NCBI GenBank assembly: GCA_016650215.1
Contig: JAENWF010000010.1
Coordinates: forward strand, 1 to 41,888
Source: Thermoanaerobaculia bacterium
GTDB taxonomy: Bacteria; Acidobacteriota; Thermoanaerobaculia; Gp7-AA8
Length of the DNA: 41,888 nucleotides
Direction: 5' to 3'
Shown here piece by piece: positions 1 to 7,255 of the stretch. The notes below the pieces were generated by a model. It saw only the letters and a program-made list of their open reading frames with translations, did no database searches and was not told where the DNA came from. Position numbers and translations under genes: made by a program. How positions within the stretch are numbered: position 1 is the first letter of the stretch; each line of letters begins with the position of its first letter.

Positions 1-719
1 CCCTGCGCGATTCGAAACACCGCGCGTGCGGTCGCGAAGAGTCCTGCGTTCCCGGCGGTGCCGCCGAGGTGGTGCGAGTTGCCGTCGTGTGTATCTCCCC
101 AGATCAGTCCTTCGCGGAACCCGTTGAACAAGACTCCGCGCTCCGCGCACATGCCCCTTTCGTATCGCTGACCCCACTCGGTTGCCGCGATGCGCGGCCG
201 CAGCGAAGCGGCCGGACGGAACATCGCGTCCGTCAGTCCGAGCGGTTTGAAGATCCGCGACTCCGCGAGCGCCACGTAATCGCCGTAGATCCGCGTCAGC
301 GCGAGGTACAGCAGCACGAAATTGAGATCGGAGTAAACAACGCGTGTCCCTGGCTCGTACTCCGCGCCATGCTCGAGAATCGCACGGAGGTAATCGGGAT
401 AGGAATAGAGCGGCAACCACGCGCGCAGCCCCGAGGTGTGGGTGAGCAGCCGGCGATACGTGAATCCTTCGAATGAATCGTCGAGCGAGATCTTCCCTTC
501 GCTCACCGCCTGCATGACCAGAGCGCCGGTGATCAGCGGCTTCGTGATCGACGCGCAGTCGTAAATCGTGTCGAGCGTCGCCGGCACACGAAAGGGAACG
601 GCGACCGCGTGCCCGAGTGCGTTTTCCCGCTCGATCCCGCGTGACGAGCCGATGGCGTACACCGCCCCGGGAAAGCTCCCGACCTCGATTTCGCGGCGAA
701 GGAAATCATCCACGGACAT
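1..719 (-). CDS. Serine beta-lactamase-family hydrolase, partial at left edge
   Basis: This reading frame has no stop inside the window, so only its first ~239 residues are present. The ATG at 719 gives an N-terminus MSVDDFLRREIEVGSFPGAV, typical of class C beta-lactamase/EstB-type enzymes (PF00144). The SxxK nucleophile motif appears as CASITKP at about residues 55-61. It is followed by a THTSGL segment and by YSDLN, which corresponds to the YxN motif (about residues 131-135). The C-terminal KTG-like box lies outside the window. The family includes carboxylesterases, D-aminopeptidases and penicillin-binding-like proteins, so the substrate cannot be told. No signal peptide is seen. It is divergent from smc, with about 80 bases between the starts. 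Confidence 0.85.
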   Translation of the reverse strand, partial: MSVDDFLRREIEVGSFPGAVYAIGSSRGIERENALGHAVAVPFRVPATLDTIYDCASITKPLITGALVMQAVSEGKISLDDSFEGFTYRRLLTHTSGLRAWLPLYSYPDYLRAILEHGAEYEPGTRVVYSDLNFVLLYLALTRIYGDYVALAESRIFKPLGLTDAMFRPAASLRPRIAATEWGQRYERGMCAERGVLFNGFREGLIWGDTHDGNSHHLGGTAGNAGLFATARAVFRIAQ

Positions 720-798
720 CGCGCGATTCTATGGGGTTCCATGGGCGTTCATGTCAACGGAGACATTCCTCGGAGGACGTGCTAAACACGCACAATCA

Positions 799-3700
799 AT
801 GTTCCGCCTCGAAAAACTCGAAATTGCCGGTTTCAAGTCATTCTACGAACCCGCTCTACTGACGTTCCCCGCACCGATGACCGCGGTCGTCGGGCCGAAC
901 GGCTGCGGCAAGTCGAACATCTGCGACGCCATCATCTGGGTCCTCGGCGAGAACCGCGCCGCGCACATCCGCGGCGAGACGATGGACGACGTCATCTTCC
1001 AGGGCTCTGCGCGCCGCCGACCACTCTCGATGGGCGAAGTCACGCTCACGCTCAAGAGCGAGAACGGCCATCCCGCCGCCGACGACGGACGCATCACGCT
1101 CAACCGCCGCGTCTTCCGCACCGGCGAGTCGGAGTTCCGCCTCAACGGCAAACGCGTCCGGATGAAGGACATCTCCGACATCCTCATGGACACCGGCCTC
1201 GGCATCCGCAACTACTCCGTCATGGAGCAGGGGAAGATCGATCTGATCCTCTCCAACAAGCCGCAGGACCGCCGCCGCCTGATCGAGGAAGCGGCCGGGA
1301 TCACGAAGTACAAAACGAAGCGCCGCGCGGCCGAGATGAAGCTCGAAGAGACGCAGCAGAACCTGCTGCGCATCGACGACACGCTCTCCGAAGTCACGCG
1401 CAACCTGAACTCACTCAAGCGGCAGGCGGGAAAAGCGCGCCGCCATCGCGAAGTCGCCGAGGAGCTCTCGACGGCGAAGCGGACGCTATACAAGGGACGC
1501 ATCGTCGCGGCGCGGAGCGAACAGCAAGCGGCGCAGCTCGCAGTCGCCGACGCGCAGGCGCGCGAGAGCGAGATCGCCGCGCAGCTCGCAACCGATGAGG
1601 CGGAGCTCGCCGAAACGCGCACGACACACGCCGGACGCGCGAGCCGCGCATCAGCGGTCCGCGAAGAGATGGCCGGCCTCACCGCCGGCGTCGAGCGCCT
1701 CCGCTCGTTTCTCCAGCAGTCCGAGACCAACCTCGGCGATCTCATTCAGCGCATCGACGGGGCGCGAACGCAGATCACGACGCTCGAGTCCGAAGCCGCC
1801 GAACAGCAGTCGCAGCTCGAAGAGAAAACGCGCGCACTCGAAGCCGCGCGAACGGAGCGCAACCAGCTCCGCGAGGGCGCCGACGCAGTCGAGCGCGATC
1901 GCCAGGAGCACTCGGACGAAGTGCGGCAGCACGAGAAGGCTGTCGCCGACGCGCGCGAATCGCTCATGCGGACGATCGCACGCATCTCCGAGTCGCGGAA
2001 TCAGGTGCATCAGATCGAGATCGCCGTCGAAAAGTGCGAGTTCTATCTGACGAAGCTCAGCGAGAACGCTCGCAAGGCGGCGGTGAGCCGCGACGGCGCG
2101 CGCGCGACGATGAACGACTGGGACGCGCGCGTGCAGCAGGCCGAGCAGGTGCTCGCCGCCGCGCAGCAGAAGGCGCGTGAAACGCTCGCGCAGCGCGACG
2201 GGCTCAACGCGAGCCGCGACGGGATGCGCGAGTCGCTCTCATCCGCGCGCGACCGCGTCTCGCAGACCACCTACAAGATCGATTCGCTCCGCACGCTCCT
2301 CACCTCGCTCGAGTCGCAGGACGAAGATGTCCGCCGCGCGATCCTCGAGATCATCCCGAACGCAGCGGCCGCCGCCGAATCGGTGCGCGCTGCCGAAGGC
2401 TACGAAGCGGCGCTCGACACGCTGCTGCGCGAAGTGTCGAAAGCAGTCGTGCTCGCGAGCAGCGACACGGCGATCGAAGCGATCCAGCGCTTGCGCGAGC
2501 GCGGCGCGGGACGCGGCGCGTTCATCACGCTCGACTACCAGCCGGGCGGCGAAGGATCGCGTCGCGGCGATGCGGCGTACTCGGTCGTCGGCGACGGCCC
2601 GGTCGCCGAAGCGGTGCGGCAGGCCATCCCCGAGGCGTACATCGTCAGCGATCTGCGCCAGGCGATCGATCGCGCGAAAGAGCGTCCGCATGCGACGTTC
2701 GTCACGCTCGAAGGCGATGTCGTCCGCGGCCCGCTTCTCGTCGGTGGAAAGACCGAAGGCGCCACGCCCGGCGTCTTCTCGCTCAAGCGGCAACTGAGCG
2801 ACCTCGAGTCGCTCCTCGGCAATGAAGAGACGCGCGCGAGCAGACTCGCGGCCGAACTGCAGAGCGTCGAAGAGGAGGCGCGCGCCGCGGATGACTCGCG
2901 GATCCTTGCGGAAGAGCGCGCGCGTGCGGCCGATGGTGATCTGCGCGAGCAGCGCAGTGATCGCGATCGCGCAAATGCCGAGCTTCAGCGTTTCGAGAAG
3001 GACCTCGCGGTCGCATCGGAAGAGCAGACGCTCTACGTCGAAGAAAAAGAGCAGCTCATCGCGCGGAAGAATGCCGCGATCGCCGAGCTGCAGGCGCTCG
3101 AGAAGACCGAGCGCGACACGCAGGAGACGATCCGCTCGCACGAGGAGCAGCTCACGACGCTGCGCGCCTCGTTCGAGGAGATCACGCAGGTCGCCTCGAA
3201 GGCGCGCGTCAACGTCGAGGCGGCGGGCGGCAACGTCAACGCGATCCAGCGCGAGCACGAGAATCTGACGCGCGTCGTCGTCTCCCTCGGCGCGCGCGTC
3301 AAGCAGCTCCAGGTTGAGATCGAGACCCTCGGCACGAAGCAGACGGAGACCGAAAAGGCTGTCGAGGATGCGCGTGCGCAGCTCGCGACGTCGATCTCGC
3401 GGTCGCATGAGTTGTCGGAAACGCGCATCGCGCTCGAAGCCGAAGTTGCGGATCTCGAGACGCGCGTCCAGGAGCTCGAAGCGCGCGCCGTGAATTCGCG
3501 TGAGGTGTGGAACACCGCGAAGACTTCGCTCTTCGAGTCGGAGCGGCGTGCGGATCGCGCGACGTCGGCGTTCGAATTGCTGCGCGAGCAGATCGCGCTC
3601 GACCTGCATGCGGGAGTCGATGCGCTGGCCGAGGTCGAGCCGCCGGCGGATGACGAAGCGCGGTTCAACCTCGAGTCGGAAGTGAACAAGCTCGCCGACC

Positions 3701-4317
3701 AGCTCGAGAAGATCGGGCCGGTGAACGTGCTCGCGATCGACGAGCACCAGGAGCTCGAGGGACGGGAGTCATTTCTGCGGACGCAGCGCGACGACCTCGT
3801 GCAGGCGATCGACTCGCTGCGCGGCACGATCCGGAAGATCAACCTCACCTCACGCGAGCTTTTCCGTGAGGCGTTCAATGCGGTCAACGAGTCGTTCACG
3901 CAGATCTTCATGTCACTCTTCGGCGGCGGCACCGCGAAGATGCAGTTGCTCGATGAGGAGGATGTGCTCGAGAGCGGCATCGAGCTCATCGCACAGCCGC
4001 CAGGAAAAAGAAACCAGTCGATCGCGCTGTTGTCAGGCGGCGAGCGTGCGCTGACCGCGCTCGCACTCCTCTTCGCGATCTTCCGCTACAAGCCGTCCCC
4101 GTTCTGCATCCTCGACGAAGTCGACGCCCCGCTCGACGAAATCAACAACGAGAGATTCGTGCGCCTCGTCCGCGACATGTCGCGCGACACGCAGTTCATC
4201 GTGATCACGCACTCGCGCCGCACAATGGAAGCCGCGGATGTGCTTTACGGAGTCACGATGGAGGAGGCAGGATGTTCGAGGCTGGTGAGCGTGCAATTCG
4301 CCGATCTGGAAGGGTAA
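799..4317 (+). CDS. smc: Chromosome segregation protein SMC
   Basis: 1172-residue condensin ATPase that compacts and segregates the chromosome as a dimer. The N-terminus MFRLEKLEIAGFKSF matches the family start, so the ATG at 799 is preferred although the frame is open further upstream (another ATG at 751). Walker A is GPNGCGKSN at about residues 31-39. Long Ala/Glu/Arg-rich coiled coils flank a hinge at about 515-650. The C-terminal head carries the ABC signature LSGGERALTALAL and Walker B with D-loop (CILDEVDAPLDE). All ATPase motifs are intact and the length is normal for bacterial SMC. The partners ScpA and ScpB are not in the window. It is a stand-alone gene followed by a small-ORF island. 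Confidence 0.97.
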   Translation: MFRLEKLEIAGFKSFYEPALLTFPAPMTAVVGPNGCGKSNICDAIIWVLGENRAAHIRGETMDDVIFQGSARRRPLSMGEVTLTLKSENGHPAADDGRITLNRRVFRTGESEFRLNGKRVRMKDISDILMDTGLGIRNYSVMEQGKIDLILSNKPQDRRRLIEEAAGITKYKTKRRAAEMKLEETQQNLLRIDDTLSEVTRNLNSLKRQAGKARRHREVAEELSTAKRTLYKGRIVAARSEQQAAQLAVADAQARESEIAAQLATDEAELAETRTTHAGRASRASAVREEMAGLTAGVERLRSFLQQSETNLGDLIQRIDGARTQITTLESEAAEQQSQLEEKTRALEAARTERNQLREGADAVERDRQEHSDEVRQHEKAVADARESLMRTIARISESRNQVHQIEIAVEKCEFYLTKLSENARKAAVSRDGARATMNDWDARVQQAEQVLAAAQQKARETLAQRDGLNASRDGMRESLSSARDRVSQTTYKIDSLRTLLTSLESQDEDVRRAILEIIPNAAAAAESVRAAEGYEAALDTLLREVSKAVVLASSDTAIEAIQRLRERGAGRGAFITLDYQPGGEGSRRGDAAYSVVGDGPVAEAVRQAIPEAYIVSDLRQAIDRAKERPHATFVTLEGDVVRGPLLVGGKTEGATPGVFSLKRQLSDLESLLGNEETRASRLAAELQSVEEEARAADDSRILAEERARAADGDLREQRSDRDRANAELQRFEKDLAVASEEQTLYVEEKEQLIARKNAAIAELQALEKTERDTQETIRSHEEQLTTLRASFEEITQVASKARVNVEAAGGNVNAIQREHENLTRVVVSLGARVKQLQVEIETLGTKQTETEKAVEDARAQLATSISRSHELSETRIALEAEVADLETRVQELEARAVNSREVWNTAKTSLFESERRADRATSAFELLREQIALDLHAGVDALAEVEPPADDEARFNLESEVNKLADQLEKIGPVNVLAIDEHQELEGRESFLRTQRDDLVQAIDSLRGTIRKINLTSRELFREAFNAVNESFTQIFMSLFGGGTAKMQLLDEEDVLESGIELIAQPPGKRNQSIALLSGGERALTALALLFAIFRYKPSPFCILDEVDAPLDEINNERFVRLVRDMSRDTQFIVITHSRRTMEAADVLYGVTMEEAGCSRLVSVQFADLEG

Positions 4318-4447
4318 GGATTTCATGAAGCAACCGCCGGAAGGCGGCAGTCGTACCCCAACATGCGTCTTGGCCTTATCTTGCTGCTGGTGAACGGCGT
4401 CGCATTCGGCGTCTTCCTCATCGCGCGTCCTTCCGAGGCGGCGGAAC

Positions 4448-4786
4448 TTGACCGTAAAGATGTTCTCTTTCGGCAGAGGTGCCTTTGAAATGAGTTCCGG
4501 CGATCCTTGGACCTACATCGCTGCTCGACCGCTCCATAACTGGAGCGAGTGGCATGGCGGCGAGCTCTCGTGGGTTAAGGCCATCGAGATTGCCAATTGG
4601 CCGGCGTTAGTCACCGCAATCATCGCAACCGAAGCGCTCGGTGGTACGTTCTCCCTCGGCTATCTTCGCGCTTCATGGGTTCGCGCGGTCTTCTTCGCAA
4701 TCCTGACAACTCTGCAGTGGTTGAGCGCAGGGTTCGTCGTTGATCGCGCCATCCGAAAGCGGCGTTCTTCCAGAAGCGCCGTCTAA
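4448..4786 (+). CDS. Small membrane protein, probably frameshifted at its 5' end
   Basis: The frame codes for a 112-residue protein from a TTG (4448; ATG at 4460) with a hydrophobic stretch near ALVTAIIATEALGG and another near VFFAILTTLQWLSAGFVV, ending in a basic tail. Immediately upstream, ATG 4362 opens a different frame encoding MRLGLILLLVNGVAFGVFLI, an N-terminal membrane segment, that stops at about 4487. The two frames overlap between 4394 and 4487. Together they would make one ~140-residue protein with an N-terminal anchor, a periplasmic loop (WNEWH-like WSEWHGGE) and two more membrane segments. I infer a one-base indel, or a sequencing error. Function unknown. Its stop codon lies in an attC-like box (GTCTAAC, 4781-4787). 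Confidence 0.6.
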   Translation: MTVKMFSFGRGAFEMSSGDPWTYIAARPLHNWSEWHGGELSWVKAIEIANWPALVTAIIATEALGGTFSLGYLRASWVRAVFFAILTTLQWLSAGFVVDRAIRKRRSSRSAV

Positions 4787-4871
4787 CTGTTGCACCTCAG
4801 GAAATGTGGGGGCAGGTCTCCACTCTGCTCAATGTGGAAAACGGCACACGTGAACGCGTGATACGTTGGGT
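4781..4871 (+). other. attC-like junction 1
   Basis: The 3' end of the preceding ORF runs into GTCTAAC (4781-4787), which fits the integron attC box RYYYAAC and overlaps the stop codon. Ninety-one bases later GTTGGGT (4865-4871) fits the partner box GTTRRRY, 6 bases before the next ORF's ATG. Both ends resemble those of the next junction: GCCGTCYAACT plus a TGCACC on the left, GATACGTTRGG on the right. The size is within the attC range. Internal complementarity looks weak by eye, and one arm of the GGTCAGGTCT-type repeat sits inside. Confidence 0.4.
4801..4831 (+). repeat. GGTCAGGTCTCCAC repeat, copy 1 (single arm)
   Basis: GAAATGTGGGGGCAGGTCTC followed by CACTCTGCTCA. It matches the left arms of the copies at 5376 and 6035 over about 30 bases, but has lost one base in GGGTCAGG and has no inverted right arm nearby. 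Probably a partial palindromic (REP/MITE-type) element. Confidence 0.6.
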
Positions 4872-4877
4872 GGCGCC

Positions 4878-5336
4878 ATGACACTTCGCGATCATCTTCG
4901 CCTTCGACTTGAGACGATCCGCTTCGAATCATGGGCGCCAGTAGTCGTGGCAGTAGGTGCGTTCGGCGAAATCCTCGAACGGGTCGGCGCTCTATCACCG
5001 GAGGCTGAGACTCGCATTGGAATGCTGCCTATCGCTTCCGTCCTTGAGCGAGTCATGCCGGGCGAGGGTGGGTTCTTCACCGTTCCCGAAGCACAAGCGA
5101 GACTCCTCGGCGGCTCGCGAGCCTTCCTAGCCTCGGCTGCACGAAACCTCTCCTTTGTCGGTGTCGTCGGTGAAGGCACGCGCGAAGCAACTCTCACGTC
5201 GGCTCTACGAGCTCTCGCTGCTGAGATTGATTCTGCCTTACATAGACCAAGGCCGTCAGACGGTGGTGGAGGTGACGAGGCTGTCGCGTGGCTATCCGTT
5301 GCGGACCTAGGCGGCAAGAAGTCGCCGTCCAACTAG
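4878..5336 (+). CDS. Hypothetical protein in cassette-like setting
   Basis: 152 residues from ATG 4878, starting MTLRDHLRLRLETIRFESWA; an in-frame TTG at 4866 lies upstream but falls inside the attC-like box. Not recognised. The protein is soluble and alanine-rich, with an amphipathic N-terminal half, a Gly/Ser-rich stretch near PSDGGGGDE and no membrane segment. Codon use is less biased to G/C in third positions than in the flanking housekeeping genes, consistent with acquired DNA. The last codons (GTC CAA C..TAG) form an RYYYAAC box. An ORF with attC-like boxes at both ends is the normal form of an integron cassette. No promoter is evident. Confidence 0.5.
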   Translation: MTLRDHLRLRLETIRFESWAPVVVAVGAFGEILERVGALSPEAETRIGMLPIASVLERVMPGEGGFFTVPEAQARLLGGSRAFLASAARNLSFVGVVGEGTREATLTSALRALAAEIDSALHRPRPSDGGGGDEAVAWLSVADLGGKKSPSN

Positions 5337-5546
5337 CGATGCACCGGACGCAGGTCGCTCCGCCGCCGACGCGAGGAAATGCGGGCGTCAGGTCTCCACA
5401 CTAGTCAGAATCATTCAACTGCCGGTGGAGACCTGACCCCATTCGCGGGGCCCCGGCGCTTCCGCGCTTCGCTCGACCCGGCCAACATGTTCGTCGCCCG
5501 TGACAGGCGAAATTGGTAACGCAGCTCAATGTCAGATACGTTAGGA
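5327..5546 (+). other. attC-like junction 2, enlarged
   Basis: GTCCAAC (5327-5333, RYYYAAC) overlaps the stop of the preceding ORF and continues into AGCGATGCACCGGACGC, which looks like the left half of environmental attC sites. The right end is GCAGCTCAATGTCAGATACG followed by TTAGGA; GTTAGGA fits GTTRRRY except for the last base. The span is 220 bases, too long for a simple attC. A palindromic element (5376-5440) plus extra DNA sits in the middle and could be an insertion. Confidence 0.35.
5376..5440 (+). repeat. GGTCAGGTCTCCAC palindromic repeat, copy 2
   Basis: The left arm GTCAGGTCTCCAC (5387-5399) is perfectly complementary to GTGGAGACCTGAC (5425-5437), a 13-base stem around a 25-base loop. 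The outer end reads GACCCC. The left flank GAAATGCGGG matches copies 1 and 3. Confidence 0.75.
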
Positions 5547-5560
5547 CGACCACAACATTC

Positions 5561-5953
5561 ATGTCGGAAATGGAAAAGCTTGATCGAACAATTCTCCTCG
5601 GCAATATCTCGGCAATTGCGCTCGCAATCGCAGGAGCTGCACTTGTTTTTGTCGTGTGGCAGTGGGTGTCGAGACACTCTCAGTTGCAGCTGCTGGTTGG
5701 GGTCGCTGCGACTCTAGCTCTTGCTGTTGTCTACGTGGCTGCAGCATCGCGGATCGTTAGTGGCGCGTATCAAGTAAACGGTTCCACGGCGACGGAGCAT
5801 GATTTTGCCAGCACTGCGTACGTTCATGCCGGTCCGCTTGTGCAGCTCGCACCGGTCGTGGCAATCGTGTCAACGTGGGCGGTCCTGGTTGTCGCCTCGC
5901 GCAGGTTCGCTCGCCGCGATAGCCGCGGCCCAAACTCCACGCGCAGCAGCTGA
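5561..5953 (+). CDS. Small three-TM membrane protein
   Basis: 130 residues from ATG 5561 (MSEMEKLDRTILLGNISAIA); an in-frame TTG upstream at 5513 is less likely. Three hydrophobic segments are visible: about residues 11-34 (LGNISAIALAIAGAALVFVV), 42-64 (LLVGVAATLALAVVYVAAAS) and 92-114 (PLVQLAPVVAIVSTWAVLVV). A basic Ser/Arg-rich tail follows. No family recognised. It lies 15 bases after the GTTAGGA end of attC-like junction 2, so it may be the third ORF of a relic cassette array. Its own downstream junction is not clear. Confidence 0.5.
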   Translation: MSEMEKLDRTILLGNISAIALAIAGAALVFVVWQWVSRHSQLQLLVGVAATLALAVVYVAAASRIVSGAYQVNGSTATEHDFASTAYVHAGPLVQLAPVVAIVSTWAVLVVASRRFARRDSRGPNSTRSS

Positions 5954-6034
5954 CACGGCCCGACGCTGGCCCGGCAGCCGAGCTGCCCTGAGTCCAAAAA
6001 GCTAGAATGAGTCACGTCTTCGGCAAGGCGAATC

Positions 6035-6156
6035 GAAATGTGGGGGTCAGGTCTCCACTCTGCTCAGAATCCCTTCAGCTTCCAATCCAACAGTGCGCAT
6101 CGGTGTGCGACTAACTTAACGCAGCACCTTGGACAGCGAGGTGGAGACCTGACCCC
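6035..6156 (+). repeat. GGTCAGGTCTCCAC palindromic repeat, copy 3
   Basis: GGGGTCAGGTCTCCAC (6043-6058) and GTGGAGACCTGACCCC (6141-6156) form a perfect 16-base inverted repeat around 82 bases. The left flank GAAATGTG and the inner CTGCTCAGAATC match copies 1 and 2. No ORF is supported in 5954-6228; this element is the main content of that gap. Confidence 0.8.
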
Positions 6157-6228
6157 GTTCGCGCCCGTTCGCGCCGTTCGCGTGGCCTCGGAAGTCGGTG
6201 AATAGTCATCTGGTTGTATCCTTACGAA

Positions 6229-6438
6229 ATGAGCGAGTTCACCGTTGAGATCGAGCGCGAAGAGGATGGCCGTTGGATCGGAGAAGTCGCCGATCTGCCT
6301 GGCGTCCTTGCGTACGGATCCACACGCGAAGAAGCGGTCGCCAGGGCGAAGGCTCTCGCCTTTCGCGTGCTTGCCGATCGGATTGAGCACGGCGAGGACA
6401 TTCCAGAGATTCGCGGCGTTTTCGCTGTTCACGGATGA
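6229..6438 (+). CDS. hicB: HicB-family antitoxin
   Basis: 69 residues from ATG 6229 (MSEFTVEIEREEDGRWIGEV). It has the HicB N-terminal fold signature: beta strand, ExDGxW, then DLPGVLAYGSTREEAVARAK, ending with EDIPE. HicB binds and neutralises the HicA mRNA interferase and usually represses its own operon. This is a short HicB without a separate C-terminal DNA-binding domain. It overlaps hicA by four bases (ATGA at 6435-6438), so the two are translationally coupled, in the less common antitoxin-first order. A TTG-started longer form (from 6214) is possible but unlikely. Confidence 0.88.
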   Translation: MSEFTVEIEREEDGRWIGEVADLPGVLAYGSTREEAVARAKALAFRVLADRIEHGEDIPEIRGVFAVHG

Positions 6439-6647
6439 ATTGGCCTTCGTCCAAAGCGTCGCGCGTTCTAGCGGCGCTACTTCGGATCGGGTGGTCGGTA
6501 AAGCGCCAGGCGGGTGGGTCGCATCGTGTGCTTTCCAGAGTGGGCTGGCCGGACATCATTTTCGCGTTCCATGACCAGGAAGAGATCGGTCCGCGCATGT
6601 TGTCGCGCATCGCGAAGAAAACGGGGCTGACCGCGTCAGACCTGTAG
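6435..6647 (+). CDS. hicA: HicA-family mRNA interferase toxin
   Basis: 70-residue YcfA/HicA-type dsRBD-fold RNase. The N-terminal helix carries ASRVLAALLRIGWSVKRQAG, followed by the catalytic histidine in GGSHRVLSR (His30). The C-terminal helix EEIGPRMLSRIAKKTGLTAS is typical. HicA cleaves mRNAs independently of ribosomes and is silenced by HicB. The active site and length look intact, so the module is probably functional. It starts inside the hicB stop. The next reading frame downstream is a truncated XRE antitoxin. Confidence 0.88.
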   Translation: MNWPSSKASRVLAALLRIGWSVKRQAGGSHRVLSRVGWPDIIFAFHDQEEIGPRMLSRIAKKTGLTASDL

Positions 6648-6680
6648 CAACCGAAGATGACCTCGAGGGCAATCACCCCA

Positions 6681-6845
6681 ATGAAGAAAGAGATGTTCGC
6701 CGAACTTCTTGAGAGTGTGAAGGAGGCTGGCCGGATCCACCGCGGCGAAGCACGTCCGTCTCGCGAGTATGTTTTCAAAGCGCGCGGTGTGGCGAGCGGG
6801 CTGCGCGGCAGCAAGTGCGGATCCGTTAAGCGGACGCGCGTTTAA
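6681..6845 (+). pseudogene. Truncated XRE-family antitoxin (NadS/HigA-like)
   Basis: The first ~37 residues (MKKEMFAELLESVKEAGRIH through RGEARPSREYVFKARGV) match the N-terminal arm of NadS/HigA2-type antitoxins, which normally continues into a helix-turn-helix (LSQxxFAxxL...). Here the sequence breaks into unrelated residues and stops at 6845, so the DNA-binding domain is missing. I looked in the other forward frames after the break and did not find the HTH, so this is a deletion rather than a simple frameshift. The cognate HigB/RelE-type toxin is also absent. An in-frame ATG at 6657 is another possible start. Confidence 0.65.
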
Positions 6846-7086
6846 GTTCTTCGCGGACGACTCGGCGCAAGATTTTCTCGATCGGTTCGGTCTGGTTGTT
6901 CACATACTCTCGCAGCGCGGCATTGATCATGGTTTGATAGTTCCCACCGCCAGCCTTGTTCACTTGCTCGCGAAACCAGTCGAGAACATCCGTATCGAAC
7001 CGAATTGTGATCCGTGTTTTTCCGGGTTCGGACGGAACTACCGCGCCCCGCTTGCCTTTCTCAAAATCGTATTCGCGTTTCATCAT
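6826..7086 (-). CDS. BrnA-family antitoxin (orphan)
   Basis: 86 residues with the BrnA_antitoxin (PF14384, ribbon-helix-helix) signature: KREYDFEKGKRGAVVP at the start, then KTRITIRFDTDVLDWFREQV and GGGNYQTMINAALREYV. In known systems BrnA neutralises the RNase BrnT and represses brnTA, with brnT just upstream. Here the ~170 bases upstream are too short for BrnT (~90 residues) and contain no matching frame. It is therefore an orphan antitoxin or regulator, convergent with and overlapping the tail of the XRE relic. A start at the second Met is equally possible. Confidence 0.85.
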   Translation of the reverse strand: MMKREYDFEKGKRGAVVPSEPGKTRITIRFDTDVLDWFREQVNKAGGGNYQTMINAALREYVNNQTEPIEKILRRVVREELKRASA

Positions 7087-7104
7087 TCATCCACGAGTTC
7101 AGTA

Positions 7105-7128
7105 TATGCACACACGTATGCACGTGCA
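7105..7128. promoter_or_regulatory. Candidate operator upstream of the BrnA-like gene
   Basis: Two direct TATGCAC units (7105-7111 and 7117-7123), 12 bases apart, the second merging into the perfect palindrome TGCACGTGCA (7119-7128). They lie 19-42 bases upstream of the antitoxin start. RHH antitoxins bind short repeated sites, so autoregulation is plausible; not proven. Confidence 0.4.
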
Positions 7129-7255
7129 ACGTGCCTATCTGTTGCGTCTCGGGCCGCCGCCGACGGAGGCAGTCTGTCGAAGCAGATGTTGATTGGCTAC
7201 GGAGCGCCGCCGCGGGGCGGCGGCGCCACACAGAGTCAAAAGCAGAGCTTCCTGC

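Noticed and set aside
2239..3747. Long open frame (502 codons) on the minus strand inside smc
   Set aside because: Arg/Leu/Asp-rich mirror of GC-biased smc codons; no motif, and the smc protein is complete over the region.
4334..4347. CCGCC GGAA GGCGG hairpin after smc as a terminator
   Set aside because: Stem is only 5 base pairs and no T-run follows; could be a repeat fragment, not claimed.
6064..6814. Minus-strand frames across hicBA
   Set aside because: They lack any family pattern and oppose clear HicB and HicA sequences.
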